In this document: in pieces, positions 5,108 to 5,871 of the stretch
How positions within the stretch are numbered: position 1 is the stretch's first letter
Layout of the letters: every line of letters begins with the position of its first letter
Assembly: GCA_044375455.1 (NCBI GenBank)
Contig: JBILMQ010000236.1
Span: 1-5,871, forward strand
Origin: JBEIHX01 sp044375455
GTDB taxonomy: Bacteria; Pseudomonadota; Alphaproteobacteria; Caulobacterales; Aquidulcibacteraceae
DNA length: 5,871 nucleotides
Direction: 5' to 3'
The notes under the pieces: model-generated
Databases searched by the model: none
What the model saw: only the letters and a program-made list of their open reading frames with translations
Told to the model about the DNA's origin: nothing
Made by a program: the position numbers and the translations under genes

Positions 5108-5871
5108 TCAGGGGGCGGGCAGGGCCGCTCCGGCCAGATGCGCCTGAAGCGCTGCGATGCGGTTTGCATCAGACGGGTGCGTGCTCAGCCATTCGAGCGG
5201 TTTTTCGCCGGGCTGTTCGGTCATCCGGCGCCAGAACGTGAGCGCTGCGCTGGGATCATAACCAGCCGCGCCCATGAGATCGACGCCCAGACGGTCGGCC
5301 TCATACTCGTGCTTGCGCGAGTAGGGCAGGAGCACGCCAAACGTCACCCCGGCGCCAAGCGCGGCGGCGGCTTCCTCCTGAAATGGAATCTCGCTTTCGC
5401 CGATCGCCATCTGACCGAGCATCACCGCAAGCTCGGCGAGCATCGCCTGGCTCATCCGCTCGGCGGCATGGCGGGCGATCACGTGACCGACTTCATGCCC
5501 CATCACCGCTGCGAGTTGGTCGTCATTCTCGAACAAATCGAAAATCCCTCGGAAGAAGCCGACCTTGCCGCCTGGCAAGACAAACGCATTGACCGCCGGA
5601 TTGTCGAAGACGACGAACTCCCACGACGTACCGGTCAGACCGGAGGCGTCGACAATCCGGCGTCCGACGTCGGTGAGACGCCGCGCCAGCGCTCCGCCTG
5701 TCGGCTGTTCCTGCGCCAGGATCTCGCGCCAGGATGCCTCTGCCACGTGCGCAAGCTGCTCTTGCGTGACGATCATCAGCTGTCGCCGGCCAGTCTCGCC
5801 GTTCGGAGAACAGCCAGTTGTGTGGCCCACGAGCACCCCGACGGCTCCTGCCGCCAAGCCCTCAAGAATCC
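5108..5871 (-). CDS. M48-family zinc metallopeptidase, probable lipoprotein (start outside window)
   Basis: This is a periplasmic M48 peptidase of the Oma1/BepA/LoiP type, a group that degrades or helps fold misassembled envelope proteins. Numbered from a TTG at 5857, the zinc site HEVGH is at 121-125, within AAVMGHEVGHVIARHAAERM. The third ligand is Glu184 in RKHEYEADRLG, and the usual LSTHPSDANRI motif is at 224-234. A sequence TTGC (residues 13-16) followed by SPNGETGRRQLMIV matches the typical lipoprotein N-terminus of this family. The frame stays open past 5857 to the window edge (I-L-E-G precedes it) and the TTG has no charged residues before the hydrophobic stretch, so the true start is probably beyond 5871. 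All catalytic residues are intact. There are no TPR repeats, so it is not a full BepA. The next gene downstream begins after 143 bases. Confidence 0.9.
   Translation of the reverse strand, partial: ILEGLAAGAVGVLVGHTTGCSPNGETGRRQLMIVTQEQLAHVAEASWREILAQEQPTGGALARRLTDVGRRIVDASGLTGTSWEFVVFDNPAVNAFVLPGGKVGFFRGIFDLFENDDQLAAVMGHEVGHVIARHAAERMSQAMLAELAVMLGQMAIGESEIPFQEEAAAALGAGVTFGVLLPYSRKHEYEADRLGVDLMGAAGYDPSAALTFWRRMTEQPGEKPLEWLSTHPSDANRIAALQAHLAGAALPAP

Noticed and set aside
1..5871. CRISPR arrays, insertion sequences, tRNA or rRNA genes
   Set aside because: No regular direct repeat-spacer pattern, transposase, terminal inverted repeats with target duplication, or T-loop-like GGTTCGANNCC signal was found.

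Overview
The window is GC-rich and has the codon and promoter character of an alphaproteobacterium. It most likely comes from a stalked or holdfast-making member of the Caulobacterales/Maricaulales (Caulobacteraceae or Hyphomonadaceae). The main evidence is a set of three consecutive minus-strand genes whose products look like the holdfast anchor proteins HfaD, HfaA and HfaB. These proteins fix the polar polysaccharide adhesin (holdfast) to the cell envelope.

Layout from left to right. Positions 1-803 (+) hold the 3' half of a methylcrotonyl-CoA carboxylase beta subunit (leucine breakdown), cut by the window edge. Positions 804-1153 are a convergent gap with no recognisable gene. Positions 1154-2269 (-) encode an HfaB/CsgG-family outer-membrane secretion lipoprotein. 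Positions 2271-2708 (-) encode HfaA, one base upstream of hfaB. Positions 2709-2852 are the probable hfaA promoter region. Positions 2853-2880 hold a perfect 12-bp-arm hairpin, probably the hfaD terminator. Positions 2917-3891 (-) encode an exported, six-repeat HfaD-like protein. Positions 3892-4352 are a 461-base structured gap. Positions 4353-4964 (-) encode an unrecognised secreted protein. Positions 5108-5871 (-) encode an M48 zinc metallopeptidase, probably a lipoprotein, whose start lies outside the window.

How the genes work together. By analogy with Caulobacter crescentus and with curli secretion, HfaB should form the outer-membrane pore, and HfaA and HfaD should be its exported, surface-retained substrates that contact the holdfast. 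The C-terminus of HfaA carries the same A-(I/V)-G-N-S motif that recurs six times in HfaD, so the two substrates appear to be built from a related unit. The described Caulobacter order is hfaA-hfaB-hfaD. Here the hfaD-like gene comes first and is separated from hfaA-hfaB by a strong hairpin and a possible promoter, so this looks like a two-transcript version of the locus. The M48 peptidase and the unknown secreted protein upstream are also envelope proteins, but nothing in the sequence proves that they act in holdfast anchoring. The carboxylase fragment is unrelated core metabolism.
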